NCBI RefSeq assembly: GCF_002803155.1
Contig: NZ_NNBP01000040.1
Span: 20,471-84,470 of the forward strand
Reading direction: 5' to 3'
Length of the DNA stretch: 64,000 nt
DNA from: Streptomyces sp. CB02959
GTDB lineage: Bacteria; Actinomycetota; Actinomycetes; Streptomycetales; Streptomycetaceae
How positions within the stretch are numbered: the first letter of the stretch is position 1; each line of letters starts with the position of its first letter. The position numbers and the translations under genes are program-made. This document shows positions 1 to 8,513 of the stretch, in pieces. Below the pieces are notes generated by a model. It ran no database searches and was not told the DNA's origin. It saw nothing but the letters and a program-made list of their open reading frames with translations.

Positions 1-1128
1 GTGCTCGGCCGAGGCGGTGCCGGCAGCGCGGCGCACGTCCGTTCGCTGACCGAAGGACTGGTCGCCCGCGGGGTCCGGGTGACCGTGTGCGCCCCACCGG
101 AGGCCGAGGAGGCGTACGGCTTCACCGCGGCCGGCGCCCGGTTCGTACCGGTCGCGCCGCGGATGGACCCGGCGGGCATGACCGTCCTGCGCGGCGCCTG
201 CTGGGACGCCGACCTGGTCCACGCGCACGGCCTGCGGGCGGGTCTTCGCGCGTCGATGGCGCTGCGCGGACTGTGCGGCCCGCGCGCCGGGGGTTCCCCC
301 GCCGGCGGCTGGGGGCCGGTCCCCCTCGTCATCACCTGGCACACCAAGGCGCACACCGAGGGCGCCCGCGCCGGGATGGTGCACCTCATGGAGCGGCGGG
401 TGGCCCGGGCCGCGGCGGTCGTCCTGGGCGTCTGCTCCGACCTCGTGGACCGGGCGCGCGAGCGGGGCGCCCGGGACGCCCGCCTCGCGCCGGTCGCCGT
501 CCCGCGGGCCAGGCCCGGGCACACCGCCGACGCCGACCGCAGCCCCGACAAGGAGCGCGCCGAACTGGGCGCGATGGACCGGCCGTTGCTGCTCGCGGTC
601 GGCCGCCTCGACCCGTCCCAGGGCCATGACCTGCTGCTGGACGCCGCGCACGCCTGGTGCGGGCTCGACCCCCAGCCGCTGCTCGCCATCGCGGGCGAGG
701 GCGGGCAGCGGGCCGCGCTCCAGCGCCGGATCGACGGCGAACGGCTGCCCGTCCAACTGCTCGGCCGCCGCGACGACGTGCCCGAACTCCTCGCCGCCGC
801 CGACCTGGTGGTGCTGCCCAGCAGGTGGGAGGCGCGCTCCCTGATCGCCCAGGAGGCACTGCGCGCCGGCGTCCCCCTGGTGGCCACCGACACCGGCGGC
901 ACCCGCGAACTGGTCGGCCGGGCCGCCGCCCTGGTCCGCTACGGCGACGCCGCCGCGCTGGCCCACACGGTCCTCGACCTGCTCGCCGACCCGGCCCGCC
1001 GCGCCGCGCTCGCCGCGGCCGGCCGCGCCCAGGCCGCCGGCTGGCCCAGCGAGAACGACACGGTCGCCCAGGTCCTCAGCGTCTACGACGAACTGACCCA
1101 GCCGCCGCAGGCGGGCCTGCCGGTCTGA
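1..1128 (+). CDS. Glycosyltransferase family 4, 5'-truncated by window edge
   Basis: This is a GT-B glycosyltransferase that would transfer a sugar from an activated donor; the acceptor is not evident. The C-terminal half carries the usual GT4 pattern: LLLAVGRLDPSQGHDLLLDA at the start of the donor domain, then a VLPSRWEA segment and GGTRELVG near the nucleotide-binding site. The N-terminal stretch GRGGAGSAAHVRSLTEGLVARG is normally preceded by another strand and about 15 residues, so the GTG at position 1 is probably an internal codon and the true start lies outside the window. A Gly/Pro-rich insertion at about residues 93-108 coincides with a palindromic dispersed element (see the repeat at 284-317). 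The gene is followed after 25 bp by the convergent end of the FtsX permease gene. Confidence 0.8.
   Translation: MLGRGGAGSAAHVRSLTEGLVARGVRVTVCAPPEAEEAYGFTAAGARFVPVAPRMDPAGMTVLRGACWDADLVHAHGLRAGLRASMALRGLCGPRAGGSPAGGWGPVPLVITWHTKAHTEGARAGMVHLMERRVARAAAVVLGVCSDLVDRARERGARDARLAPVAVPRARPGHTADADRSPDKERAELGAMDRPLLLAVGRLDPSQGHDLLLDAAHAWCGLDPQPLLAIAGEGGQRAALQRRIDGERLPVQLLGRRDDVPELLAAADLVVLPSRWEARSLIAQEALRAGVPLVATDTGGTRELVGRAAALVRYGDAAALAHTVLDLLADPARRAALAAAGRAQAAGWPSENDTVAQVLSVYDELTQPPQAGLPV
284..317. repeat. G/C-run palindromic element inside the glycosyltransferase gene
   Basis: The segment contains GCGCCGGGGG, then CCCCC two bases later, then GGCTGGGGG. The same arrangement recurs at 11699-11737 in an intergenic position. 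In the protein it encodes a low-complexity Gly/Pro/Trp insertion just before the VPLVITWH strand. I read it as a small dispersed Streptomyces repeat inserted in frame; the comparison is by eye only. Confidence 0.45.
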
Positions 1129-1153
1129 CCGGACTTCGCAGGGCGCTCGGCCG

Positions 1154-3715
1154 TCACTCGGTGTCCGTGGTGATGGCCTTGAGCATCGGGATTCTCGCGG
1201 CCTGGCGCCCTGGCCAGAGGGAGGCGAGGACGCCGATCGCGGTGGTGGCGAGGAAGAAGAGGAGCGTCCTGTCCCACGGGATGACGAGGGGGACGCCTTC
1301 TTGGCCGAAGACGGCCGCCGTACCGATCGCGCTGCCGGCGACGAGGCCGAGTGCCGAGCCGAGGAGGCAGATGGTCACCGACTCGAGGCGCAGGACGGAG
1401 CCGACGCTTCGGCGGTCCAGGCCGAGCGCCCGCAGTACGCCGATCTCCCGGACGCGTTCGAAGACGGCCATGCCCATGGTGTTGACCACCCCGAGGGCGC
1501 CGATCAGCACGGTGACGCTGAGCAACGCGTACATGATGTTGAGGAACGGGGCGGTCCTCGCGGTGGCGGCCGCCCGCGCGTCGGCACGGTCCTGGACAAG
1601 GAGCGCCGGGTTGTCCAGGGTCCGCTGGATCTCCTTGCGGAGCGCGGCCGTCCGGCCGTGGGCGGCCTTGATCAGGACGGCTGAGGTGCGTGGCCGGTGT
1701 TCGGCGCCGGAGGTGCGCGGCAGGGCTTTGTCGGAGATGAGGACGGGGGTCAGGTCGTCCGGGCCGTCGTAGATCGCGACGATGGGCAGGCTGGTCTTCG
1801 TGCCCGCACTGCTGAGGGTCCCGGTGACCCGGGAGCCGAGTCGCCAGCCGTGGGCGGCGGCGGTCTTCTCGGTGACCGCGATGCCGTGGTCGAGCCGGTC
1901 GAAAGAGCCCTTCCGGACGGTGACGGGTGTCAGGCGTTGCACCGTGGCGGGGTCGACGGCAGTCGTCGGCAGGGAGTCGGTGTCGGACAGGTCGAAGTAG
2001 GTGCGAATGATCGGCGTGACGGCCTCGGCGTCCGCAAGCCGTGCCACACGAGCGGCGGTGTCATCGCCGATCTCGGCGAAGTCGACGGCCGCGACGCGCA
2101 GGTCCGAGGTCATGGAGCTGTCGGCTTTCTGCTCGTCCATGCGGTTGACCGAGGTGATGACCACGGTGACGGCGGTGACCATCGTGAGGCCGACCATGAG
2201 GGTGGTCGCGGTGGCCGCCGTACGGCGCGGGTTGCGGCGCGCGTTCTCCACGGCGAGCTTGCCGCGGATGCCTGCCAGCCGGGTCAACGGGGAGCGCAGC
2301 AGCCCGGTGACGCCCAGAGCGAGCAGCGGGGTGAGGACGATCAGTCCGATCAGGAGGACGGGTACGGCGCCGAAGAGGAGGTTCTGGCTGCTGACGGCGG
2401 CAGCGACCAGCAGGGCTCCGAACGCGGTGACGGCCAGGCCGATGATGTTGCGGCGGCGCAGCGAGGCGGCGGTGGGGGGCTCGCTGGTGCGTAGCGCCGC
2501 CACGGGCGCGACGGCCGCGGCTCGACGGGCCGGGAGGTACGCCGACAGCACGGTGACGCCGATGCCGACCCCGAACGCCGCGAGCACCGGCGTCGGGGAG
2601 AGGATCCGCAAAGCGGCACTCGGTCCTCCGGTGACGCCGAACAGCCTGTCCAACAGCGTCGCGACCCCGATGCCCAGCGCGTAGCCGGCGACGGAGGCGG
2701 CCGTTCCGACGATGGCGGCTTCGGTCAGGACCAGGCGCATCACGTACTTCCTGGTGGCGCCGACCGCCCGCAGCAGCGCGTGCTCGCGGGCGCGGGCCGC
2801 ACTGAGCATGGTGAAGGTGTTGGCGACCAGGAACGTGGAGACGAACAGGGCGACGCCGGCGAAGCCCAGCAGGATTGTGGTGAGCTTCTCGCCGCCGCCG
2901 GTGGAGGCCGCCTCGGAGTCCAGGTCCGCGCGGGTCGCGGCGCGGAATCCGGAAGGCAGCAACTTCTTTGCCTGTGCGGCGAGTTGGGTCTGCGATGTGC
3001 CGTCGGCCGCGGTCAACGTGATCGCCGAATAACTGCCCGGGGCGGTGGCGAACTGCCGTTGCGCGGTGCGGGTGTCGAAGGCGGTGAGGGTGCCGCCGGC
3101 CGCCGTGTGACTGTCCTGCGCGGTGAAGGTGCCGACCAGCCGGGCGCTTTGGGCCGTGCCGTCGACGACGATGCGCACCCGGTCGCCCACCTTGTACCCG
3201 GCCCGTTCGGCGGCCTGCCGGTCGACGGCGATCTCCCCGGTGGTACGGGGGCCGCGGCCTGCCGTGAGCGGGTAGCGCGGGTCCTTGCCCGTACGGTCGG
3301 GGACGTAGTTGACGCCCGCGGCCCGGTACAGGTCGCCGATCAGGGTGCCGTCGGATCCGACGAGGAAGGAGGGGCCCTCGACCGTGCCGCGGGCCGCGGC
3401 GGCGCCGGGCAGCGTGCGCAGCCGCCGCAGGAGCGAGTCGTCGAGTCGCGGGGTGCCGCCGGAGGAGTCCGCGGACCGCGATCCGGCAGAGCGGTCCGGC
3501 GTGATCTTCACCGACACATCGGGTTGGGAGTCGTTCTGTGCCCGGGCCACGGCCGTGCTGACGGACTCGCTGTAGATCAGCGAGCCGGTCACGAACGCCA
3601 CGCCCAGCAGCACGGCGAGGGCGGGCATCGCGAAACGGAGGCGGTGGGAGCGGAGGGTGCGGACAGCGGCGCGGAACATCGACGGCCTTCGGGAGGGGAT
3701 CGCTCGGTGGGTCAT
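1154..3715 (-). CDS. ABC transporter permease, FtsX/MacB type
   Basis: Inner-membrane permease of the FtsX family, 853 residues. The N-terminal hydrophobic segment (about residues 26-48) is followed by a large extracytoplasmic domain. A three-helix FtsX block then follows (about 275-405), then further hydrophobic segments, a second extracytoplasmic region and a C-terminal FtsX block. This duplicated layout is usual for actinobacterial permeases that pair with one ATPase to export lipids, peptides or antibiotics, or to act as sensors. The start lies only 5 bp after the ATPase stop, so the two are co-transcribed. The ATG at 3715 has no clear ribosome site; an in-frame ATG at 3679 has an AAGG about 8 nt upstream and is a fair alternative. 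Substrate unknown. Confidence 0.88.
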   Translation of the reverse strand: MTHRAIPSRRPSMFRAAVRTLRSHRLRFAMPALAVLLGVAFVTGSLIYSESVSTAVARAQNDSQPDVSVKITPDRSAGSRSADSSGGTPRLDDSLLRRLRTLPGAAAARGTVEGPSFLVGSDGTLIGDLYRAAGVNYVPDRTGKDPRYPLTAGRGPRTTGEIAVDRQAAERAGYKVGDRVRIVVDGTAQSARLVGTFTAQDSHTAAGGTLTAFDTRTAQRQFATAPGSYSAITLTAADGTSQTQLAAQAKKLLPSGFRAATRADLDSEAASTGGGEKLTTILLGFAGVALFVSTFLVANTFTMLSAARAREHALLRAVGATRKYVMRLVLTEAAIVGTAASVAGYALGIGVATLLDRLFGVTGGPSAALRILSPTPVLAAFGVGIGVTVLSAYLPARRAAAVAPVAALRTSEPPTAASLRRRNIIGLAVTAFGALLVAAAVSSQNLLFGAVPVLLIGLIVLTPLLALGVTGLLRSPLTRLAGIRGKLAVENARRNPRRTAATATTLMVGLTMVTAVTVVITSVNRMDEQKADSSMTSDLRVAAVDFAEIGDDTAARVARLADAEAVTPIIRTYFDLSDTDSLPTTAVDPATVQRLTPVTVRKGSFDRLDHGIAVTEKTAAAHGWRLGSRVTGTLSSAGTKTSLPIVAIYDGPDDLTPVLISDKALPRTSGAEHRPRTSAVLIKAAHGRTAALRKEIQRTLDNPALLVQDRADARAAATARTAPFLNIMYALLSVTVLIGALGVVNTMGMAVFERVREIGVLRALGLDRRSVGSVLRLESVTICLLGSALGLVAGSAIGTAAVFGQEGVPLVIPWDRTLLFFLATTAIGVLASLWPGRQAARIPMLKAITTDTE

Positions 3716-3720
3716 CGCGG

Positions 3721-4503
3721 TCAGCCGACCCGCTGCGAGACGTCGAAGGTCTTCATCTGCTCCAGCACCCCGGCCGCGGTCGGATTCGGCATCTCATGGA
3801 CAAGGCTTCCGTCGGCCAGGAAGAGGGCGCGGTCGGCGTAGGCCGCGGCGACCGGGTCGTGGGTGACCATCACGACCGTCTGGCCCAACTCGTGTGCGGA
3901 GGACCGCAGGAAGGACAGGATTTCGGCCCCCGCCCGGGAGTCGAGGTTGCCGGTGGGCTCATCGGCGAAGACGATGGCCGGCCGGGTGGCCAGGGCCCTG
4001 GCGCAGGCGACCCGCTGCTGCTGGCCGCCGGAGAGCTGGGCCGGACGGTGGTCGAGCCGCTCCGCCAGCCCCAGGAGGTCGACCAGGTCCGTCAGCCATG
4101 CCTGGTCGGGGGTGCGCCCGGCCAGATAGCACGGCAGGGTGATGTTCTCCCAGGCGGTGAGGGTGGGCAGCAGGTTGAACGCCTGGAAGACGAAGCCGAT
4201 GCGCTCGCGCCGTACCTTGGTCAGCTGTGCGTCGTTCAGCGAGCCCAGGTCGGTGTCGCCGATCCGCGCCGTACCGGACGTGGGGGTGTCGAGTCCCGCC
4301 AGGCAGTGCATGAACGTGGACTTGCCGGAGCCGGACGGCCCCATGATCGCGGTGAACTCGCCGCGCAGGAAGCGGGCCGACACCCCGGCCAGCGCCATGA
4401 CGCGGGTCTCGTCCCTGCCGTAGATCTTGGTCAGGCCGTCTGCGGCGGCGATCACCGTGTCGGACCTTTCGGGGGACGAGAGGGCATCCGTCCTCTGGTT
4501 CAT
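3721..4503 (-). CDS. ABC transporter ATP-binding protein, LolD/MacB type
   Basis: Cytoplasmic ATPase, 260 residues, that powers the downstream FtsX permease. Walker A GPSGSGKS is at about residues 55-62, the Q-loop VFQAFNLLPTLTAWEN at 105-120, the signature LSGGQQQR at 157-164 and Walker B IVFADEPTGNLDS at 177-189, followed by the switch histidine in MVTHD. ADEPTGNLD is typical of the LolD/MacB/SalX subfamily. I chose the ATG at 4503 because AGGAG sits 7-8 nt upstream and the protein begins just before the ABC domain; a longer open frame to 5031 has no homology and runs antisense to the histidine kinase. The gene is divergent from the two-component system, a common arrangement for a regulated resistance exporter. 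Confidence 0.93.
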   Translation of the reverse strand: MNQRTDALSSPERSDTVIAAADGLTKIYGRDETRVMALAGVSARFLRGEFTAIMGPSGSGKSTFMHCLAGLDTPTSGTARIGDTDLGSLNDAQLTKVRRERIGFVFQAFNLLPTLTAWENITLPCYLAGRTPDQAWLTDLVDLLGLAERLDHRPAQLSGGQQQRVACARALATRPAIVFADEPTGNLDSRAGAEILSFLRSSAHELGQTVVMVTHDPVAAAYADRALFLADGSLVHEMPNPTAAGVLEQMKTFDVSQRVG

Positions 4504-4723
4504 CTCATCGCTCCTGCACAGCTGTTCGTGGAATGGCGGACCGGCCGAACGGCATCGGCCGAATGCGGCGAGGGCGCGGCCCGCGGTTGCCGGGGCGTCC
4601 CCGGGGTCGATCCTTCGGTGTGGCGCGGGTGCGGCGGATCCACCGGAATACCGAGGCGGCGCCTCCCCTGCCTCGACCGAATGACCGAGGTGGCGTGTGC
4701 GGCGCTGTCGTAGCGTGACCTGC
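4504..4723. promoter_or_regulatory. Divergent control region, ABC exporter / two-component system
   Basis: The 220 bp between the start of the ATPase gene and the histidine kinase gene must hold both promoters. I see GC-rich imperfect inverted repeats around GGCCGAACGGCATCGGCC near 4541-4562 that could bind the response regulator, but no convincing -10/-35 pair. Inference only. Confidence 0.3.
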
Positions 4724-5914
4724 ATGCTCTCCGCCTTCCGGGCCCGGTCCCGCACCCAGCGCGCCTTCCTGTGCCTCGTCGGTGCCGCTCTGGTCGTCCT
4801 CGTGGTGTTGGAGGGGCTGAACGCGCCATACCTGCCGATGGCCGCGGCCACGGCGGTCTCCGGGGTGCTGTGCCTGGCCGCCCTGGTCACGCCGGAACGC
4901 CTGCTCGCACGGCAGATCGTGCTTGCCACGGCCGTCTCGTGCTCCCTGTCCGTGGTGGAGGCGCAGTTGCGCCACCGTCCCGAAAACACCCCGGGCATGG
5001 TGGAGTTGTGCGCACTGCTGCTGCTGATCACCCGCGCCGTGCGGCGCTACCCGCCGGTAAAGGCGGTCGCCTACGCGGCGGGACCGGCGCTCGCCGCCGT
5101 CCTGCTGTCGCTGCGGCTGCTCGTCGACCAGCAGTTCCTGGTCGCCGTGGTCGTTGTGGTCGCGATGCCGTTCATGGTGGTGCTCGGGGTGTGCCTGCGG
5201 TTGTACGACACCCTGCGCGCCCGGGAGCGTGAAGCCATCCAGCACGCCCAACGCCTGGAGCACGCACGGGAGTTGCACGACTTCGTGGCGCACCACGTCA
5301 CGGCGATCGTCGCCCAGACCAAGGCTGCGCGCTTCACGGCCTCGGTCGGCCACGTCCAGTCCCCGGAGGACCTGGACCGGATGCTCGCCGAGATCGAACG
5401 TGCCGGGTCCCAGGCGATGGGGTCGATGCGCTCCATGGTCTCCGGCCTGCGGGACACCTCCGTACCGGCCGCCACCCGTCCCGCGGGCGACCTGAGCGTG
5501 CTGCGGGACCTCACACAGGAGTTCTCCGTCCTGGGTCCGCCCGCCGCCCTGACCCTGGACCCGCGGCTCACCGAACGCCGTCTCCCGCCCGAGACCACCA
5601 CCACGGTCCACCGCGTGGTGCAGGAGTCACTGACCAACGCCCGCAAGCACGCCACCGGAGCCGACCGGGTCGAGGTGCGGGTCACCGTGCAGCCCGGCTC
5701 CCGGGACCGGCTGGAGGTGTCGGTGACCGACGACGGCCGGGGCGGCACCCCGGCCGCCCGCGGGAAGGCGGACGGGAGCGGCTACGGCCTGGTCGGTCTG
5801 GCCGAGCGGGTCGAGGCGATCGGCGGGCAGCTCACCGCCGGCCCGCGGAGTGGCCGCGGCTGGCACGTCCTGGCCGTTCTCCCCCTGGGCACCGCGTCCA
5901 CCTCGTCCGGCTGA
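4724..5914 (+). CDS. Sensor histidine kinase, NarL-associated (HisKA_3) class
   Basis: Membrane histidine kinase, 396 residues. The first about 160 residues are hydrophobic with roughly five membrane segments and no large extracytoplasmic loop. The dimerisation/phosphoacceptor helix contains ARELHDFVAHHV with the candidate phosphorylated His at about residue 184. The HATPase domain follows, with a VVQESLTNARKHA N-box and GRGGTP / GSGYGLVGLAERV G-boxes. The intramembrane sensor layout suggests it senses envelope state or its partner transporter. I take the ATG at 4724; a GTG at 4697 extends the frame by nine residues. The downstream regulator gene starts 33 bp after the stop. Confidence 0.9.
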   Translation: MLSAFRARSRTQRAFLCLVGAALVVLVVLEGLNAPYLPMAAATAVSGVLCLAALVTPERLLARQIVLATAVSCSLSVVEAQLRHRPENTPGMVELCALLLLITRAVRRYPPVKAVAYAAGPALAAVLLSLRLLVDQQFLVAVVVVVAMPFMVVLGVCLRLYDTLRAREREAIQHAQRLEHARELHDFVAHHVTAIVAQTKAARFTASVGHVQSPEDLDRMLAEIERAGSQAMGSMRSMVSGLRDTSVPAATRPAGDLSVLRDLTQEFSVLGPPAALTLDPRLTERRLPPETTTTVHRVVQESLTNARKHATGADRVEVRVTVQPGSRDRLEVSVTDDGRGGTPAARGKADGSGYGLVGLAERVEAIGGQLTAGPRSGRGWHVLAVLPLGTASTSSG

Positions 5915-5946
5915 TGTACGGCGCACCACCTGCGATCATGTCCGGC

Positions 5947-6654
5947 ATGACGATCCGGGTACTCCTCGCCGACGATCAGGCGATGGTCCGCGCCGCGTTC
6001 CGCATGATCCTCGATTCCCAGCCGGACATGCAGGTCGTCGCCGAGGCCGCGGACGGGGCCGCGGCGGTCGAACAGGCCCGGCGGCTAAGGCCCGACGTCT
6101 GCCTCCTGGACATCCGCATGCCCGAGCTGGACGGCCTGGAAGCCACCCGCCTCCTCGCGGGGCCCGACGTCCCGGACCCCTTGAACATCCTCATCGCCAC
6201 CACCTTCGACCTGGACGAATACGTCTACAGCGCCCTGCGCAACGGCGCCTGCGGCTTCCTCCTCAAGGACGGAGCCCCCGGCCTGCTCACCGAAGCGGTG
6301 AGAGCCGCGTCCACGGGGCACTCGCTCATCTCCCCCTCGGTGACCGTCCGCCTCCTCGCGCACATGGCCCCACCTCACCGCCGGCGCCCGGCCGCCCGTC
6401 AGCCTCACCCGGGCCGTACGGCAGGAGCCGGGCCCAACGGGCTGATCGAGCCCCTGACCCAGCGTGAACTCGACGTCGTACGCCTCGTCGCACGCGGCCG
6501 CACCAACGAGGAACTGTCCACCGAGCTCTACGTCACCCTGTCCACGGTCAAAACCCATCTCGGCAACATCCAACGCAAGCTCGCAACCCGCAACCGCGTC
6601 GAGATCGCTGCCTGGGCCTGGGAGAACGGAATCTGCACCGGCGACCAGGACTGA
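5947..6654 (+). CDS. Response regulator, NarL/LuxR family
   Basis: DNA-binding response regulator of 235 residues, partner of the kinase upstream. The receiver domain has the acidic pair D9/D10, phosphoacceptor Asp at about residue 55 (CLLDIRMPE) and the conserved Lys in FLLKDGAP. The C-terminal LuxR-type helix-turn-helix runs from LTQRELDVVRLVARG through STVKTHLGNIQRKL. The start MTIRVLLADDQ at 5947 is the canonical family N-terminus; an ATG at 5914 would add eleven unlikely residues. By position it probably controls the divergent ABC exporter. The linker between domains (about residues 135-160) is Pro/Arg-rich. Confidence 0.92.
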   Translation: MTIRVLLADDQAMVRAAFRMILDSQPDMQVVAEAADGAAAVEQARRLRPDVCLLDIRMPELDGLEATRLLAGPDVPDPLNILIATTFDLDEYVYSALRNGACGFLLKDGAPGLLTEAVRAASTGHSLISPSVTVRLLAHMAPPHRRRPAARQPHPGRTAGAGPNGLIEPLTQRELDVVRLVARGRTNEELSTELYVTLSTVKTHLGNIQRKLATRNRVEIAAWAWENGICTGDQD

Positions 6655-6674
6655 CGGTCCGGGTCGCACCCCGC

Positions 6675-8303
6675 CTAGGCCCGGTCGGTGTGCCGCCGCG
6701 CCCGCAGCGCCAGCCGCAGTCCCAGCACCGTCTGCGGGTCGTCCAGGTCCGTCCCCAGCAGCTGGGCGATCCGCGCCAGCCGGTCGTAGAGCGTCTGCCG
6801 GTTGACGTTCAGGTCGCGGGCGGTCTCGGCCTTGCGGCCGGCGCTGGCCAGATACGCCTCCAGGGTCGGCAGCAGCGGCTGGCGGGCGCCCCGGTCGTGG
6901 GCCAGCAGCGGGCCGATGGCGCGCTCGACGAATTCGCTGAGCACCCCCTCCTCGCCGTGCTCCCGCATCCGCCACAGCAGCAGCTCGATGTCCAGGCGCC
7001 GGGCGTCGTACCAGGGTGCCGCCGGCAGTCCCTGGGCCGCGGCCGCCGCCTCCGCCGCGTGCCGCAGCCCCGGGCCGGCCGCCGCCCAGTCGCCCGCCGT
7101 GCCGACCACCACCACCGGACGGTGCGCCGACGGCCGGTCCAGGCCCGCCCGGACGACCCCGGCGCGCAGTGCCTCGGCGACCCGGTCGGCCAGCGCCGCC
7201 CGGTCCTGGCCCGCGCGTAGCGCCACCAGCAGCGGCACCCGGCACTCCACGGGCCGCACGCCGAGCAGCACGGGCACCCCGGGGGCGGCCAGTTCCTCGC
7301 GCAGCGCCTGGGCGAGCAGCGCCCAACTGCCGGGGGAGGGCAGCGCGGCCGGCAGCCGCATCACCACCGGCAGCACCGGGTCGGTGCCCGGCCGGAAGCC
7401 CAGCAGCCGGGCCTGCGCCGGCGCCTCGGACGCGGAGATCCGGCCCTCCGCCAACTCGGCCAGGAAGTCCCCGCGACCGCGGGCGGCCAGCACCTCCTCC
7501 TGACGGGACTGGAGCATGACCACGGCCAGCAGATCGGCGGCGCGCTCGGCGGCGATCCGGTGCACCGGCGTCGTCGGCCCGTTCACCGGGAGCAGCACCA
7601 GCCGGGCACGCACCGCGTCCGGCCCGGGCCCGCCGCCGGGCACCTCGATGCGTACGCCGGAGTCCCGCAGCCCCTCCCAGGCCAGCAGCGGATCGGCGTC
7701 CGCCGCGCCGTCCTCGCCCTCCGGCCCGGCCGCGTACAGCGGGCTGCCGTCGGGGGCCTCCAGGCACAGCGGATTGCCGGTGAAGACGGCGAGCAGCCGC
7801 AGCACCTCCGGGGCGCCGCCGCCCCGCAGCAGCACGCCGGTGCAGCGCCGCAGCAGTTCGTCGGCGCGCCGCAGCAGGCTGTAGTGGCTGTTGATGATCT
7901 CGGTGTGGATCTCCTCGGTGACCGTGACGTACGGGACTTCGCGGTGCAGCTGGATCAGCGGCAGCCCGCAGTCCCGCGCGGCGTCGATCAGCGCGGCGGG
8001 CAGGGCGTCGAACCGCGAGCCCAGCTCGACGACCAGCGCGGCGACGTCCCGGTCCGCGAGCTTGCGGATGAAGGCGCGCTGCTCGGACGGCCGGGTACCC
8101 ACCCCGAGCCCGGTGGTCAGCAGCAGCTCGCCGCCCTTGAGCAGCGAGGCGATGTGCGGGACCTCGCCGGCGTGCACCCAGCGCACCGGCCGGCCCATCC
8201 GGTCCTCGCCGGCCAGCACCTCCGGCAGGCCGCGCCGCAGCGCCGGCAGCTCCAACGCCCTGCGTACCGTGATGTCGGCTTCGATCTTCCCGTGCGGCCC
8301 CAT
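6675..8303 (-). CDS. PucR-type transcriptional regulator
   Basis: Regulator of 542 residues. The N-terminal PucR-like domain covers ITVRRALELP through the following about 120 residues with the family segment LLLTTGLGVG. The middle is a GGDEF-like/linker region. The C-terminal HTH_30 motif contains LEAYLASAGRKAETARDLN, VNRQTLYDRLARI and a final LRLALRARR. Such proteins usually regulate purine, amino-acid or other nitrogen catabolism. The ATG at 8303 has no obvious ribosome site, so translation may be leaderless or start elsewhere; the longer open frame to 8960 is antisense to the glucanase. It is divergent from the GH64 gene (210 bp apart), but I have no direct evidence that it controls that gene. 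Confidence 0.88.
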   Translation of the reverse strand: MGPHGKIEADITVRRALELPALRRGLPEVLAGEDRMGRPVRWVHAGEVPHIASLLKGGELLLTTGLGVGTRPSEQRAFIRKLADRDVAALVVELGSRFDALPAALIDAARDCGLPLIQLHREVPYVTVTEEIHTEIINSHYSLLRRADELLRRCTGVLLRGGGAPEVLRLLAVFTGNPLCLEAPDGSPLYAAGPEGEDGAADADPLLAWEGLRDSGVRIEVPGGGPGPDAVRARLVLLPVNGPTTPVHRIAAERAADLLAVVMLQSRQEEVLAARGRGDFLAELAEGRISASEAPAQARLLGFRPGTDPVLPVVMRLPAALPSPGSWALLAQALREELAAPGVPVLLGVRPVECRVPLLVALRAGQDRAALADRVAEALRAGVVRAGLDRPSAHRPVVVVGTAGDWAAAGPGLRHAAEAAAAAQGLPAAPWYDARRLDIELLLWRMREHGEEGVLSEFVERAIGPLLAHDRGARQPLLPTLEAYLASAGRKAETARDLNVNRQTLYDRLARIAQLLGTDLDDPQTVLGLRLALRARRHTDRA

Positions 8304-8478
8304 GCCGCGAACGCTACCGCGCGCACAGCTATCCGGAGGAACGTGATCCGGATGGCCTCCGCCGGTCGCCCGGGGCGGCTCACGCACACCATCCGACCCG
8401 CCGCACAACTCCTTTCCCTGGACGCACACTTGACGTTGGCCAGGGGGCCTGGGCAGGGTGCTTGGACCATACCAACGA

Positions 8479-8486
8479 GAGCGCTC
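8479..8486. promoter_or_regulatory. GAGCGCTC palindrome upstream of the glucanase gene
   Basis: A perfect 8-bp palindrome GAGCGCTC lies 28 bp before the glucanase ATG, just after an imperfect TTGGACCATACCAA repeat (8462-8475). The CebR operator of cellulose-degrading streptomycetes has the core GAGCGCTC inside TGGGAGCGCTCCCA; here only the core matches. A LacI-family carbohydrate repressor site is a reasonable guess. Confidence 0.4.
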
Positions 8487-8513
8487 ACCCCACCCCCCAC
8501 AAGGAGCCGCCTC

